Assembly (NCBI RefSeq): GCF_014205875.1
Contig: NZ_JACHEN010000012.1
Span: 1-64,000, forward strand
Reading direction: 5' to 3'
Origin: Anaerosolibacter carboniphilus
Lineage (GTDB): Bacteria; Bacillota; Clostridia; Peptostreptococcales; Thermotaleaceae
DNA: 64,000 nt
Of this stretch, positions 1 to 7,293 are shown in pieces. A model generated the notes under the pieces. The model saw nothing but the letters and a program-made list of their open reading frames with translations. It made no database searches and was not told where the DNA came from. The first letter of the stretch is position 1; every line of letters starts with the position of its first letter. The translations under genes and the position numbers were made by a program.

Positions 1-81
1 CAATTCCCTTTTGGTAGGACCTATAATTTTGAAAGCGTCATTTCCCAAATCTGCTCCAACAGTTAACAAATTATTCCTCAT
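1..81 (-). CDS. Actin-like ParM/StbA-type protein, N-terminal fragment (cut by window edge)
   Basis: Only the first 27 residues are inside the window. They begin at an ATG at 81 behind a GGGGG ribosome binding site and read MRNNLLTVGADLGNDAFKII. The G-x-D-x-G-N-x-x-x-K pattern is the phosphate-1 loop that opens the ParM/Alp/StbA group of bacterial actin-like ATPases, which form filaments for DNA segregation or have unknown roles on chromosomes. The rest of the gene lies to the left. The family call rests on this one motif, so a different sugar kinase/Hsp70-fold ATPase remains possible. Confidence 0.55.
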   Translation of the reverse strand, partial: MRNNLLTVGADLGNDAFKIIGPTKREL

Positions 82-256
82 ATGTATCCCCCTTGGAAAA
101 AATATTGTAGAGTGCTGTATCCCCCTGTCTGATAGCATAATTATATATCCCTAAATAGGTCAAATCAATAAAAAATGTTGAAAATACTAGGGTTCGACAA
201 AACTTCTTATATACTTATAAAACTAGTGGCTTTTCGGCAATCTTAGTTTTTGACAA

Positions 257-574
257 ATGAGAAAGCCATCCTTTATCATGAAAATAGATAATAAAACAGA
301 TGATGAGGTGGTTCTTTTGGAAAATAGCAGGGAACTTAAAGTTATTCATATAGCATCCTGTAAAGGATGTGGAAGACCAATGAAAGATGAGTGGCATTTC
401 TGTCCCCACTGTACAACAAAAGTAGAAATGCAGCCATGTAATTGCTGTTCTAAAGAGATAAAAGCAAATTGGAGATTTTGCCCGTTTTGTAAAACCGAAG
501 TAAAAAAGGGCAGAAAGCAGAGACTGGTATTTGAACATGGAAACCAGTGGCTAAAAGAATTACTTGGACAATAA
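257..574 (+). CDS. Small double zinc-ribbon protein
   Basis: This 105-residue protein has four CxxC knuckles in two pairs: CKGC with CPHC, then CNCC with CPFC, each pair about 12-15 residues apart. That is the layout of two tandem zinc ribbons (DZANK-like). There is no signal peptide or membrane segment. The N-terminus is acidic and the C-terminus basic. No clear ribosome binding site precedes the ATG at 257 or the next one at 281, so the start is uncertain. Related ribbon proteins follow at 1271 and 1558. The ribbons indicate zinc binding and probably protein or nucleic acid contacts; the specific function is unknown. Confidence 0.6.
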   Translation: MRKPSFIMKIDNKTDDEVVLLENSRELKVIHIASCKGCGRPMKDEWHFCPHCTTKVEMQPCNCCSKEIKANWRFCPFCKTEVKKGRKQRLVFEHGNQWLKELLGQ

Positions 575-583
575 TTTAGAAAT

Positions 584-613
584 GCGGTGAAGAAAGAATC
601 TTCACCGCATTTT
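584..613. terminator. Bidirectional terminator
   Basis: A perfect 10-bp stem (584-593 with 599-608, five-base loop) starting GCGGTGAAGA lies between the convergent zinc-ribbon gene and the SHOCT gene. It is followed by ATTTTATT on the plus strand. Confidence 0.8.
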
Positions 614-833
614 ATTCTAGATTTCTCTTAACCTTTAAATATTCTTCTTCAGATATTTCACCCTTTGCATAACGCTCTTTCAAGATTTCCATAGGTCTGT
701 TTGATTGAGTTGAAGTTCTGTTTGTATTTGAGTTATTAGACCTATCATTGTGAGAATTTGTTGTTAGTGTATTCATAATAAACACGACTAACCAGATGAC
801 AACAATAAATGATATAAGCGGGAACAAAAACAC
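612..833 (-). CDS. SHOCT-domain membrane protein
   Basis: A hydrophobic N-terminal segment of about 20 residues is followed by an Asn/Ser/Thr-rich linker and a C-terminal SHOCT domain (ILKERYAKGEISEEEYLKVK). The SHOCT motif is a short helical oligomerisation module often found at the C-terminus of small membrane proteins. A GTG at 833 lies five bases after a very strong AGGAGGTGA site, so it is preferred over the GTG at 842, which overlaps that site. The protein is then 73 residues. The terminator at 584-613 overlaps its 3' end. Function unknown. Confidence 0.8.
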   Translation of the reverse strand: MFLFPLISFIVVIWLVVFIMNTLTTNSHNDRSNNSNTNRTSTQSNRPMEILKERYAKGEISEEEYLKVKRNLE

Positions 834-1270
834 TAATGTCACCTCCTTTAAAAAGTTTAATCTAATTGTATCGAAAATTTATGGAGATTTTATGGAGAAT
901 TATCCGTGATGCACCAAACTACTCAAAAAGAAATCTATGATTGGTGCTTACTTAAGACCATCAACTTTCAATAAAAAGTTAACCCCAAAAGATAGTTTTT
1001 GCATGAAATGCAACATGCAGTGTAGCATATCAAGCACATGAAAAATCCAGATTTCTCACGCAATTGTAATAAAGTTACAGCAGTATGATGCATCAATTTT
1101 TTGCAGTACTAAATACAGAATATTTACAGGTTAACAGAATGGAGTATCAATTATTAATGATCTTCATTCTTTTTTTGTTTTTGGCATGATTGTTGCAATT
1201 AAACGATATATGAAAAATCAGTTGGCGATAGATGTAGTATATATAAGGATATTAGAAAGAGGTGGGAGAT
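834..1270. other. Intergenic, no gene recognised
   Basis: About 440 bases hold the promoter side of the SHOCT gene and the leader of the gene at 1271. It is AT-rich, with scattered stops in all frames and no convincing coding remnant. A short palindrome (TTGCAT-GAA-ATGCAA) near 1000 is the only structure noticed. Confidence 0.4.
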
Positions 1271-1561
1271 ATGAAAAAGAAAATCGGTATCTCTATCATT
1301 TGTTTAGTACTTGTTGCGTTGATTATATACATTGGGACTATGTATCATCCACTGCAAAATGGTGTTTGTGGTTCAGAGGTGCTTGCACTGCGAACTGTTG
1401 GAATCATAATTGGAATAATGATACTAGGATCTGTATTGCTGGACTTCAAGCGGTCCATGATGTACAAAACGTTGTGTTTAGGCTGTGCAGCAGAGATGGA
1501 AGAAGATTGGGTTATGTGTCCTTATTGTGGCTTAGAAAGAAGGGGTGATGATCTGCGATGA
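1271..1561 (+). CDS. Membrane-anchored zinc-ribbon protein
   Basis: The 96-residue product starts MKKKIGISIICL and has two hydrophobic segments (roughly residues 5-25 and 40-58). A single C-terminal zinc ribbon follows (CLGC and CPYC knuckles). An AGGTGGGAG ribosome binding site ends three bases before the ATG at 1271; a GTG at 1262 is inside that site and is rejected. The stop overlaps the next start as ATGA, so the two are translationally coupled. It is probably an inner membrane protein with a cytoplasmic ribbon. Function unknown. Confidence 0.65.
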   Translation: MKKKIGISIICLVLVALIIYIGTMYHPLQNGVCGSEVLALRTVGIIIGIMILGSVLLDFKRSMMYKTLCLGCAAEMEEDWVMCPYCGLERRGDDLR

Positions 1562-1806
1562 TATTGGTAGGAATGATAATATTCGCCTTAATCGTTTATC
1601 TTATCTATTCTGAAGACTCAAATAAATGTACATGTGAAATGGAAAATGCACGTGTGAAATGCTATAATTGTGGGCATTTAATAAAAGATGATTTTATATA
1701 TTGTCCAAAATGTAAAGTAGAACTAAAAGAGAAATGTAAAGGCTGTGGCAAGTTTATTAATATTACTTGGCGAAACTGCCCGTACTGTAATGCTCCAAAT
1801 GTCTAG
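1558..1806 (+). CDS. Membrane-anchored double zinc-ribbon protein
   Basis: An N-terminal membrane segment (residues 1-18) is followed by two zinc ribbons: CYNC/CPKC and CKGC/CPYC. The start overlaps the previous stop by four bases (ATGA), so it forms a two-gene unit with the ribbon protein at 1271. The ribbons resemble those of the soluble protein at 257, which suggests a small paralogous family in this corner of the window. Function unknown. Confidence 0.65.
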   Translation: MILVGMIIFALIVYLIYSEDSNKCTCEMENARVKCYNCGHLIKDDFIYCPKCKVELKEKCKGCGKFINITWRNCPYCNAPNV

Positions 1807-1924
1807 AAATATAAGAGTATGTGCATGATAAAAAATCACCAAGTTTAATCAAATAGTTTAAATATATTCATTTCAATAGATTGGACTCATTTTCAATTAC
1901 GTATATTGCATTGATACAAAATAT

Positions 1925-1975
1925 TGCCTATACATTTGTGTTACTACTTAGTCATTTAAAAGTATAGGCATTTTT
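1925..1975 (+). terminator. Terminator-like hairpin after zinc-ribbon pair
   Basis: A 9-bp perfect stem, TGCCTATAC (1925-1933) with GTATAGGCA (1962-1970), has a 28-base loop and is followed directly by TTTTT. It lies about 120 bases past the stop at 1806. The next 340 bases are AT-rich and hold no gene that I can recognise. Confidence 0.55.
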
Positions 1976-2319
1976 GTAATATAGAATAAAAGTCCGTACG
2001 TTCTTTTCAATTAATTCATAAAAGTGTATACATTATTGTAGCAAAGAGTAAAATAATTACTTTTCCATAGCAAATTCATGTACTCTAAGATTTTCTATAA
2101 TAACAATTTTCATCTCTCAAAAGAATACAAAACTGTATATTACATTATATATTTTTCAATATCTTGTAACAATCGAAATATCAATAATTTAGAAGGTAAA
2201 CAAGTAAACATTTTTATAAAAACTGATAAAAGTACATATGTTTGTGTGGCTATGCCTTCATAAGTTAAATTTCATATATAGTAGAGCAAGAACGGCGAGC
2301 GACGCGTGACATAAATAAA

Positions 2320-2490
2320 CTGATTGCACATTTTTGCCAGTAATCAAAAGACCTGATAAAATTGCTACTCGATGATGACCCATCCAAGAGTAGCAATAAT
2401 CAATGCGATATAAAGGATGATTGCCCTCAAAACCATAGCGAGGGTGGATAAAGTATTGCTCTCTCCATAAAAGATTTCCAGTCCAAAGCA
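2320..2490 (-). pseudogene. Remnant of a DUF421 (YetF-like) gene
   Basis: Read on the minus strand, this stretch matches the N-terminal part of the intact DUF421 gene at 8036-8734 at base level. One frame gives LRAIILYIALIIAT, equal to the first membrane helix; after a frameshift another frame gives MGHHRVAILSG, equal to MGHRQVGILSG. The copy has at least one frameshift and ends early, so it cannot encode a functional protein. It shows a former further member of the DUF421 set in this region. Confidence 0.8.
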
Positions 2491-2518
2491 TTCCCTCGTA
2501 AAAAACTGGATTTAGTAA

Positions 2519-3028
2519 TTATTTTTCAAGCAATTGGGAAAGGATAACCCCTAGGATGATAATTACAATCCCGGCGTATAAATGGACCTTTGACAGGACT
2601 TCGGCAGTCTTTGTAGTTTGTGTCATTGCCATTTGGTTTTCTTGGTTTTTAGGGGTAGACGGACTTATGAGGTTGCCCATTTTGGGTCCGTAAACAAATA
2701 CCTGGAGCAGTAAAATGATAAACAGTATAGTTACCAAAATAAGCTTAAACGTCAGGGCAATCCCCGGGGACTCGTGGAAAATTGGGATCAGTTTGTCTTT
2801 CTTGTCATATGCGGCATAGAAGCCTGTAAGAACAAGAATGATGAGACTGGCCCATGTAAGACCTGAAAACTTTTTCATTGCTATGCCATTAATGCTGTGA
2901 GCCTTCATGTCGTCCAGTGTTTTTAGTGCCGGTTTGATTGCAAATTCACTATATATCATGCTGCCGATCCAGGTTACAGCAGCCAGAATGTGCAATGTAC
3001 TTGATAGGGTATGAAGTATTTTTTCCAT
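2519..3028 (-). CDS. CopD-like membrane protein
   Basis: The 169-residue product has four hydrophobic helices, with a conserved-looking start HTLSSTLHILAAVTWIGSM and further helices near residues 55-75, 95-115 and 148-168. The H-x-x-x-A-x-x-W-x-G pattern in helix 1 is typical of the CopD/DUF2269-type copper-resistance or haem-related membrane family. The ATG at 3028 has a GAGAGG site about 10 bases upstream; the longer frame to 3139 has no site. It is divergent from the multicopper oxidase at 3200, which supports a copper or redox connection. The exact role is inferred. Confidence 0.6.
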   Translation of the reverse strand: MEKILHTLSSTLHILAAVTWIGSMIYSEFAIKPALKTLDDMKAHSINGIAMKKFSGLTWASLIILVLTGFYAAYDKKDKLIPIFHESPGIALTFKLILVTILFIILLLQVFVYGPKMGNLISPSTPKNQENQMAMTQTTKTAEVLSKVHLYAGIVIIILGVILSQLLEK

Positions 3029-3199
3029 AACGTGAAAACCTCTCTTAAGTGAATTCGCTTCATCGATTATGCAGTTTAAATATTCCATAGTATATTGTGT
3101 CTTTATCAGAAATTTATTCATTAAATACTTCAATATCATATATTTAATCTTATAACTATATATTGTTAATGAAAAATAAAGTATAAAGGGGTGTTTTAT

Positions 3200-4096
3200 A
3201 TGGTTATTACTCCCGATGTGCCTAACCTTCCTTTTATAATGCGAAATGGTGTAAAATATTTTGAATTGGTTGCTGAACCGGTTACAAGGGAATTATTGCC
3301 GGGACTATATATGAAAGGTTGGGGATATAATGGCAGCATTCCAGGTCCAACCATCCAGGTCTATCCAGGTGATTATGTCAATATAAGAGTATATAACAGG
3401 CTTCCTGAAGCTACAAGTATTCATTGGCATGGATTAGATGTACCTAACGTTATGGACGGTGTACCTGACGTAGAACCGTCACCTGCGATTCAACCTAACC
3501 ACTACTTTGATTATCACTTTAAAATCATTAACCCTCCCGGCACCCACATGTACCATACACACCATATTGCAGCAAAGCAGGAGATGATGGGGCTTGGAGG
3601 TGGGTTTATTATTTTAGAGCCTGATGAACATAAAAGTAATATACAGCGTGATTACTTTATTATGCTGCAAGAATTCCATGTTAAAAGCTTGCAACCGCAT
3701 GAAGTTAAGCCGGGCATATTTGATATTGACCCATACGGACATACCTTTAATTTTTTTACGATGAATGGGCGAAGTTTCCCATATACAACACCATTAGATG
3801 TTAAATATGGTGACAATGTACGAATCAGGTTAGGGAATATCCAGGAAGGTGCTCATCCTATCCATATTCACGGACACCAGTATTATGTGACTGCTGCTGA
3901 TGGAAATTCAATCCCTGTTCATAACAGACTGCTGAAAAGTACGATTCTGGTAGCTTCTGGTGAAACATGGGATGTTGAGTTTGAGGCGAACAACCACGGC
4001 ATCTGGCCTTTCCACTGCCACATTCCGCACCACATGAGCAACAATCTAACCAATCCCACCGGGGGTATGTTTACGACGATTATATATCGAGATTGA
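3200..4096 (+). CDS. Two-domain multicopper oxidase
   Basis: The 298-residue protein has the four copper-binding motifs in order: HWHG (near residue 75), HMYHTHH (near 117), HPIHIHGH in the second domain, and HCHIPHHM near the C-terminus. The last one carries the type-1 copper cysteine with its flanking histidines and a Met, while the first domain lacks a Cys. This matches the small two-domain laccase-like oxidases, usually trimers with trinuclear centres between subunits. No signal peptide is visible. AAGGGGTG lies six bases before the ATG at 3200. A multicopper oxidase reduces oxygen to water while oxidising a metal or phenol; in an anaerobe it may protect against oxygen or copper(I). Confidence 0.88.
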   Translation: MVITPDVPNLPFIMRNGVKYFELVAEPVTRELLPGLYMKGWGYNGSIPGPTIQVYPGDYVNIRVYNRLPEATSIHWHGLDVPNVMDGVPDVEPSPAIQPNHYFDYHFKIINPPGTHMYHTHHIAAKQEMMGLGGGFIILEPDEHKSNIQRDYFIMLQEFHVKSLQPHEVKPGIFDIDPYGHTFNFFTMNGRSFPYTTPLDVKYGDNVRIRLGNIQEGAHPIHIHGHQYYVTAADGNSIPVHNRLLKSTILVASGETWDVEFEANNHGIWPFHCHIPHHMSNNLTNPTGGMFTTIIYRD

Positions 4097-4138
4097 TATT
4101 TTCTAACCCTGTGCATAATGCTATCTATAACAACATAT

Positions 4139-4830
4139 TTACTTTACAACATTGCTTTTTGATGCAATGTAAAGCTGTCCATCTGTCTGAAGGCCAGCGA
4201 ATATAACCTCTTCAACATTTTTTATATTTCTAGTCTGCAACTGTTCTGATAACCATTTTGTATCCAAGTTTAGCATTTTCAAATGAGACGCCATAATTTG
4301 TCCGTTTATAATCAACTCTGTCATTAGCCCTTTATAATTGGTAGAAATATTCAAATCCTTTGGTGTTACATGATTGTATGAAGATTTTTTGAGTATACTT
4401 AACTTACTATTAGACTCTAAAATTGCGAATTCAATTTCCGTTATGTCAAAAACATCCTTTTGCCGAAGCCGCATGAGAAGATCATCCATATGATACCTTA
4501 TTCTCGACATATTTTTATCGAGTAATTTTCCGTTTTGAATAATGATTAAAGGTTCACTGTCTACAATTTTTCTAAAGGTTAAATTTTTTAAAGAGATATA
4601 TCCGATCAAAATAGGTAGGATACTCCATACTATAGTAGCAGTTATTCCATCCAACGTATTAATGGACCGGTCAACAGCGATACTGGCAATGATTGAGCCT
4701 ATGGTAATTGAAACAATGTGGTCAAAATATGTAAGCTCTGACAAGTGTTTTCTTCCCATTATACGAGTCAGAAGAAGAAGCCCAAAAATGTTACTGTAGA
4801 TTTTATAAAGATGCCGATATAGCCATTCAT
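4139..4830 (-). pseudogene. DUF421 (YetF-like) membrane protein gene with one frameshift
   Basis: An open frame from 4759 to 4139 gives a DUF421 protein lacking its first membrane helix. In another frame an ATG at 4830, with a GAGGG site, encodes MNGYIGIFIKSTVTF and then stops. Adding one base to the A5 run at 4784-4788 joins them as ...VTFFGLLLLTRIMGRKHLSEL..., the standard DUF421 N-terminus. So a single-base loss in a homopolymer breaks an otherwise intact gene. It may be a real mutation, phase variation or an assembly error. The rest has the second helix and the soluble domain with the LSILKK and VTPKDLNI motifs. Confidence 0.75.
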
Positions 4831-4859
4831 AGAATCCCTCTTAGTATTTGAAATACATC

Positions 4860-6047
4860 TTATTGATACAAGTAATGCCTTGTCATCGGCAGATTATTGT
4901 TGATTCCTTTGGAAAAACCGATCTGGTGAATGTTGAGGTCACTTGCCTGAAAGGCAGCAGCGCAGGAGTTGAGGTACAGCCACCACATTCGGACAAAGCG
5001 CTCGCCGTATTTTTCACGGACAGAATCCACATTCGCTTCAAAATTTTTGGCCCAGTGCTCTAATGTTCTTGCATAATGCAGTCGCAAACTTTCCACGTCC
5101 AAAAGGTGAAAACCATGTTCTGACAAGAGCCAGATCAACTCGCGGTTCGAAGGGATATAACCCCCAGGGAAAATATACTTGCTGATCCAACGGTTGCAGG
5201 AACCTTCAATCGGTCCAGTAATACAGTGCAGGATGGATACCCCACCAGGGACAAGAAGCTTGTTTACCGTTTCCATGTATTTGGGCAGGTTTGCCCTTCC
5301 TACATGCTCCACCATCCCGATGCTGACGATTTTATCGAATTTTTGCCCGCTTTCCGCAAGCTCTCGGTAATCCATGAGTTTCACATCTACCTGCCCAGAA
5401 AGACCGTACTCTTCAATCCGCTGTTTTGTTTTGTTATACTGCTCCTCGCTCAGGGTGATGCCTAATGCCTTTACCCCATACTGCTGAGCGGCACGGATAA
5501 TCAGCCAGCCCCATCCGCTCCCGATATCCAGGAGGGATTCACCAGGATGAAGGTTTAATTTTTTCAGGGTATAATCAATTTTTTGAAGCTGTGCCTTGTA
5601 CAAGGAATCATCGGGCGAGCAGAAATAGGCACAGGAGTAGCTCATGGTTTCATCCAGCCACAGCTGATAAAAATCGTTTCCCAGATCATAATGGTGTTGG
5701 ACATCCTTTTGTTGTTTGCGAAACGATGTTGATCTATTTTCTTGTGAAAGAATCCTTCGCAGCCCGCGAAATTCTCTTTTCCGGAAAAAGGGGATATCCA
5801 GGTTAAAAATAGTCTCAATAATTTCCTGTAGATTTCCCTCAAAGTCGATGATTCCGTCCATATAAGCCTCGCCAAAAGCAAGGGATGGATCTCTTAATAT
5901 TTTTGCTTTTGAAATTCTTTTTTTAAAGATAATCTTAAAGGCAGGGTCTCTTTGACCATAATTCACATTGGTTCCATCCCAGAAATCAATGGCAAAGGAG
6001 GCATTTCCTATTTTGCTAGATAATTTTTGCAGGATAATTTTTTCCAT
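4860..6047 (-). CDS. cfa: Cyclopropane-fatty-acyl-phospholipid synthase
   Basis: This enzyme transfers a methylene group from S-adenosylmethionine to cis double bonds of membrane phospholipid acyl chains. The 395-residue protein shows the family's N-terminal lipid-binding part, then the HHYDLGNDFYQLWLD and MSYSCAYF motifs, the SAM-binding LDIGSGWGWL loop, GITLSEEQ, and the EHVG motif, with the C-terminal IHQIGFSKG. Length matches the family. ATG at 6047 follows GAGGGTG; an upstream in-frame ATG at 6080 has no site. It is transcribed alone towards the DUF421 gene. Confidence 0.95.
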   Translation of the reverse strand: MEKIILQKLSSKIGNASFAIDFWDGTNVNYGQRDPAFKIIFKKRISKAKILRDPSLAFGEAYMDGIIDFEGNLQEIIETIFNLDIPFFRKREFRGLRRILSQENRSTSFRKQQKDVQHHYDLGNDFYQLWLDETMSYSCAYFCSPDDSLYKAQLQKIDYTLKKLNLHPGESLLDIGSGWGWLIIRAAQQYGVKALGITLSEEQYNKTKQRIEEYGLSGQVDVKLMDYRELAESGQKFDKIVSIGMVEHVGRANLPKYMETVNKLLVPGGVSILHCITGPIEGSCNRWISKYIFPGGYIPSNRELIWLLSEHGFHLLDVESLRLHYARTLEHWAKNFEANVDSVREKYGERFVRMWWLYLNSCAAAFQASDLNIHQIGFSKGINNNLPMTRHYLYQ

Positions 6048-6175
6048 ATTTTCACCCTCTTTATTTAAAATTCTTAACATGGCGTTTCAATATTTCGAAT
6101 AGACAATTGTATCCTATTCAGGCGTAAGGTGTTAATAAAATCTTATATTTCACTTTTTTGCATGAACTTTTAAAA

Positions 6176-6226
6176 AAGAAAAACCTGTCATATTTGGAAT
6201 TTTAACTATGATAGATAGGTTTTCCC
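6176..6226 (-). promoter_or_regulatory. Hairpin with U-tract in the leader region of cfa
   Basis: On the minus strand AAAACCTATC pairs with GACAGGTTTT and is followed by TCTTTTTT. No gene ends here: it lies between divergent cfa and the small gene at 6398, about 130 bases upstream of the cfa start. It could act as a transcription attenuator in the cfa leader. The remainder of 6048-6397 shows no gene. Confidence 0.35.
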
Positions 6227-6397
6227 ACTCGTAAAATTATTATGTGTCAGGTGAAAATAATGGAAATGACTTGTAGATAATCGAGTTCAAAACAAAGTAA
6301 ATTAATATAGAAGATGGTAATATATCTTTTTGATTACTTATAGAATAGTTTGTTAGACGTATCGGCATACTAGTATTGGATTAAAGGAGGTGATATT

Positions 6398-6574
6398 ATG
6401 GCAAACAAACAGCAAATTCAACAATGTATTACCGATTGTACCGCTACAGCTAATATGCTTCGTACGGCAACAAATGCTATTCCAAAGGCAAGTGTTCGTG
6501 AAATGCTTACTCTGGGAGCCGGTCATATCGAAATGTGTATTCGTCAATGTGAAAATGCAAATATGCAGCAATAA
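6398..6574 (+). CDS. Small helical protein with paired CxxxC motifs
   Basis: A 58-residue protein too short for most gene callers. The ATG at 6398 follows a near-perfect AAAGGAGGTGAT site. Cysteines occur as C10-x3-C14 and C47-x3-C51, one pair at each end of an otherwise helical, Gln/Ala-rich chain. It is paralogous to the next gene: both share the QQCI..C..TA start, a V-x-x-M-L core and a H-x-x-x-C-I-x-x-C end. CxxxC pairs on facing helices suggest a metal site or disulfides in a helical hairpin. I do not recognise a named family with certainty. Confidence 0.8.
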   Translation: MANKQQIQQCITDCTATANMLRTATNAIPKASVREMLTLGAGHIEMCIRQCENANMQQ

Positions 6575-6620
6575 AAACAGTGAATTATATTAAATTTAAT
6601 GATAAGGAGGATGTACACAT

Positions 6621-6818
6621 ATGGCGACAAATCCTGCTAACGATATTCAGCAATGCATCCAAAAATGTCAACAGACAGCACAACAACTTGAAAGTATGGC
6701 AAATCAAGAAACAAATGTTCAAGTAAAGTCGATGCTTAAAGAAGCTGCTCATCACCTGGATCTGTGCATAGAAGAATGTCAGTTTTCTGTGGAAGCAGTT
6801 CAAGCACCTACCATGTAA
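6621..6818 (+). CDS. Small helical protein with paired CxxxC motifs, paralogue
   Basis: The 65-residue product carries C12-x3-C16 and C49-x3-C53 and follows its paralogue by 46 bases, with an AAGGAGGATG site before the ATG. Its two helices would place the CxxxC pairs at opposite ends, as in four-helix copper- or iron-binding bundles such as Csp/DUF326, but the spacing differs and the similarity is only structural. The gene ends at a bidirectional terminator shared with the convergent DUF421 operon. A spore-coat or metal-binding role is an inference from the neighbours. Confidence 0.75.
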   Translation: MATNPANDIQQCIQKCQQTAQQLESMANQETNVQVKSMLKEAAHHLDLCIEECQFSVEAVQAPTM

Positions 6819-6821
6819 TAC

Positions 6822-6860
6822 AAAAAAGCCTGTGAGTTAATTCATCACAAGGCTTTTTCT
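6822..6860. terminator. Bidirectional terminator
   Basis: AAAAAGCC-TGTGA pairs with TCACA-A-GGCTTTTT around a nine-base loop. The A-rich left arm and T-rich right arm allow termination from both sides, between the convergent small genes at 6621 and 6864. Confidence 0.85.
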
Positions 6861-6863
6861 TAT

Positions 6864-7061
6864 CTATTGCGTTTTCCCTTGTTTCATCATGTTCTTAACT
6901 TCTTGCTGTAATTGGGAGAGATTTTGCAATTTTGTATCCCTTAATTGGGTGAAGAGCTGCCTTACTTCAGGATTAGTAATTTCTATCATGTATTTATTGT
7001 ACATAGTCTGTAACATCATCTCATCCTGTAGGGCATCCTGCAATAAATCTATGGTATTCAT
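6864..7061 (-). CDS. Small CotF-like helical protein
   Basis: The 65-residue protein starts MNTIDLLQDALQDEMMLQTMYN and is predicted all helical. The D-x-L-x-D-x-x-x-x-x-x-x-Y-N-x-Y pattern resembles one half of a CotF-type or ferritin-like bundle from the spore coat. GGAGGG lies seven bases before the ATG at 7061. It is the last gene of a minus-strand operon (8734 to 6864) with two DUF421 proteins and a second small bundle protein. The family assignment is by pattern; spore association is inferred. Confidence 0.65.
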   Translation of the reverse strand: MNTIDLLQDALQDEMMLQTMYNKYMIEITNPEVRQLFTQLRDTKLQNLSQLQQEVKNMMKQGKTQ

Positions 7062-7078
7062 TTCAGTTCCCTCCTTTT

Positions 7079-7279
7079 TTAAACGATTGAAAACTTTGGC
7101 ATTGTTTGGGATAAGGTACTATAGTGATTGCGAGCCCCTTGTTCCATTCCTTTTAGCATTTGTTTGAGTTTAGGATCGTTAATCTGCTGAGAAAGCTGGG
7201 CATACTTTTTAGCGATACTTTCTTCATGAAATAGCATTTCTTTAAAAGCATTGTTCATTATTTCTTGTTCCGTAAGCAT
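7079..7279 (-). CDS. Small CotF-like helical protein
   Basis: The 66-residue product has the pattern MLTEQEIMNNAFKEMLFHEE followed by KKYAQLSQQINDPKLKQ, a two-helix unit of the type found in CotF and related spore coat proteins. The ATG at 7279 follows GGGAGG. It lies 14 bases after the DUF421 stop at 7294 and 17 bases before the next small gene, so it is in the same transcript. No catalytic residues are evident. A role alongside the DUF421 proteins in the spore is an inference. Confidence 0.65.
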   Translation of the reverse strand: MLTEQEIMNNAFKEMLFHEESIAKKYAQLSQQINDPKLKQMLKGMEQGARNHYSTLSQTMPKFSIV

Positions 7280-7293
7280 TTTTTTAAACCTCC

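Noticed and set aside
1186..1548. A 120-residue open frame overlapping the membrane zinc-ribbon gene
   Set aside because: It overlaps the frame with CxxC knuckles and a good ribosome site, and its own protein is Trp/Cys-rich and without family features.
2078..2263. A 61-residue open frame in the gap before the DUF421 remnant
   Set aside because: AT-rich, Asn/Tyr/Ile-dominated translation with no ribosome site; consistent with chance.
4542..4799. Plus-strand frames opposite the DUF421 and cfa genes
   Set aside because: They are antisense shadows of well-supported minus-strand coding sequence.
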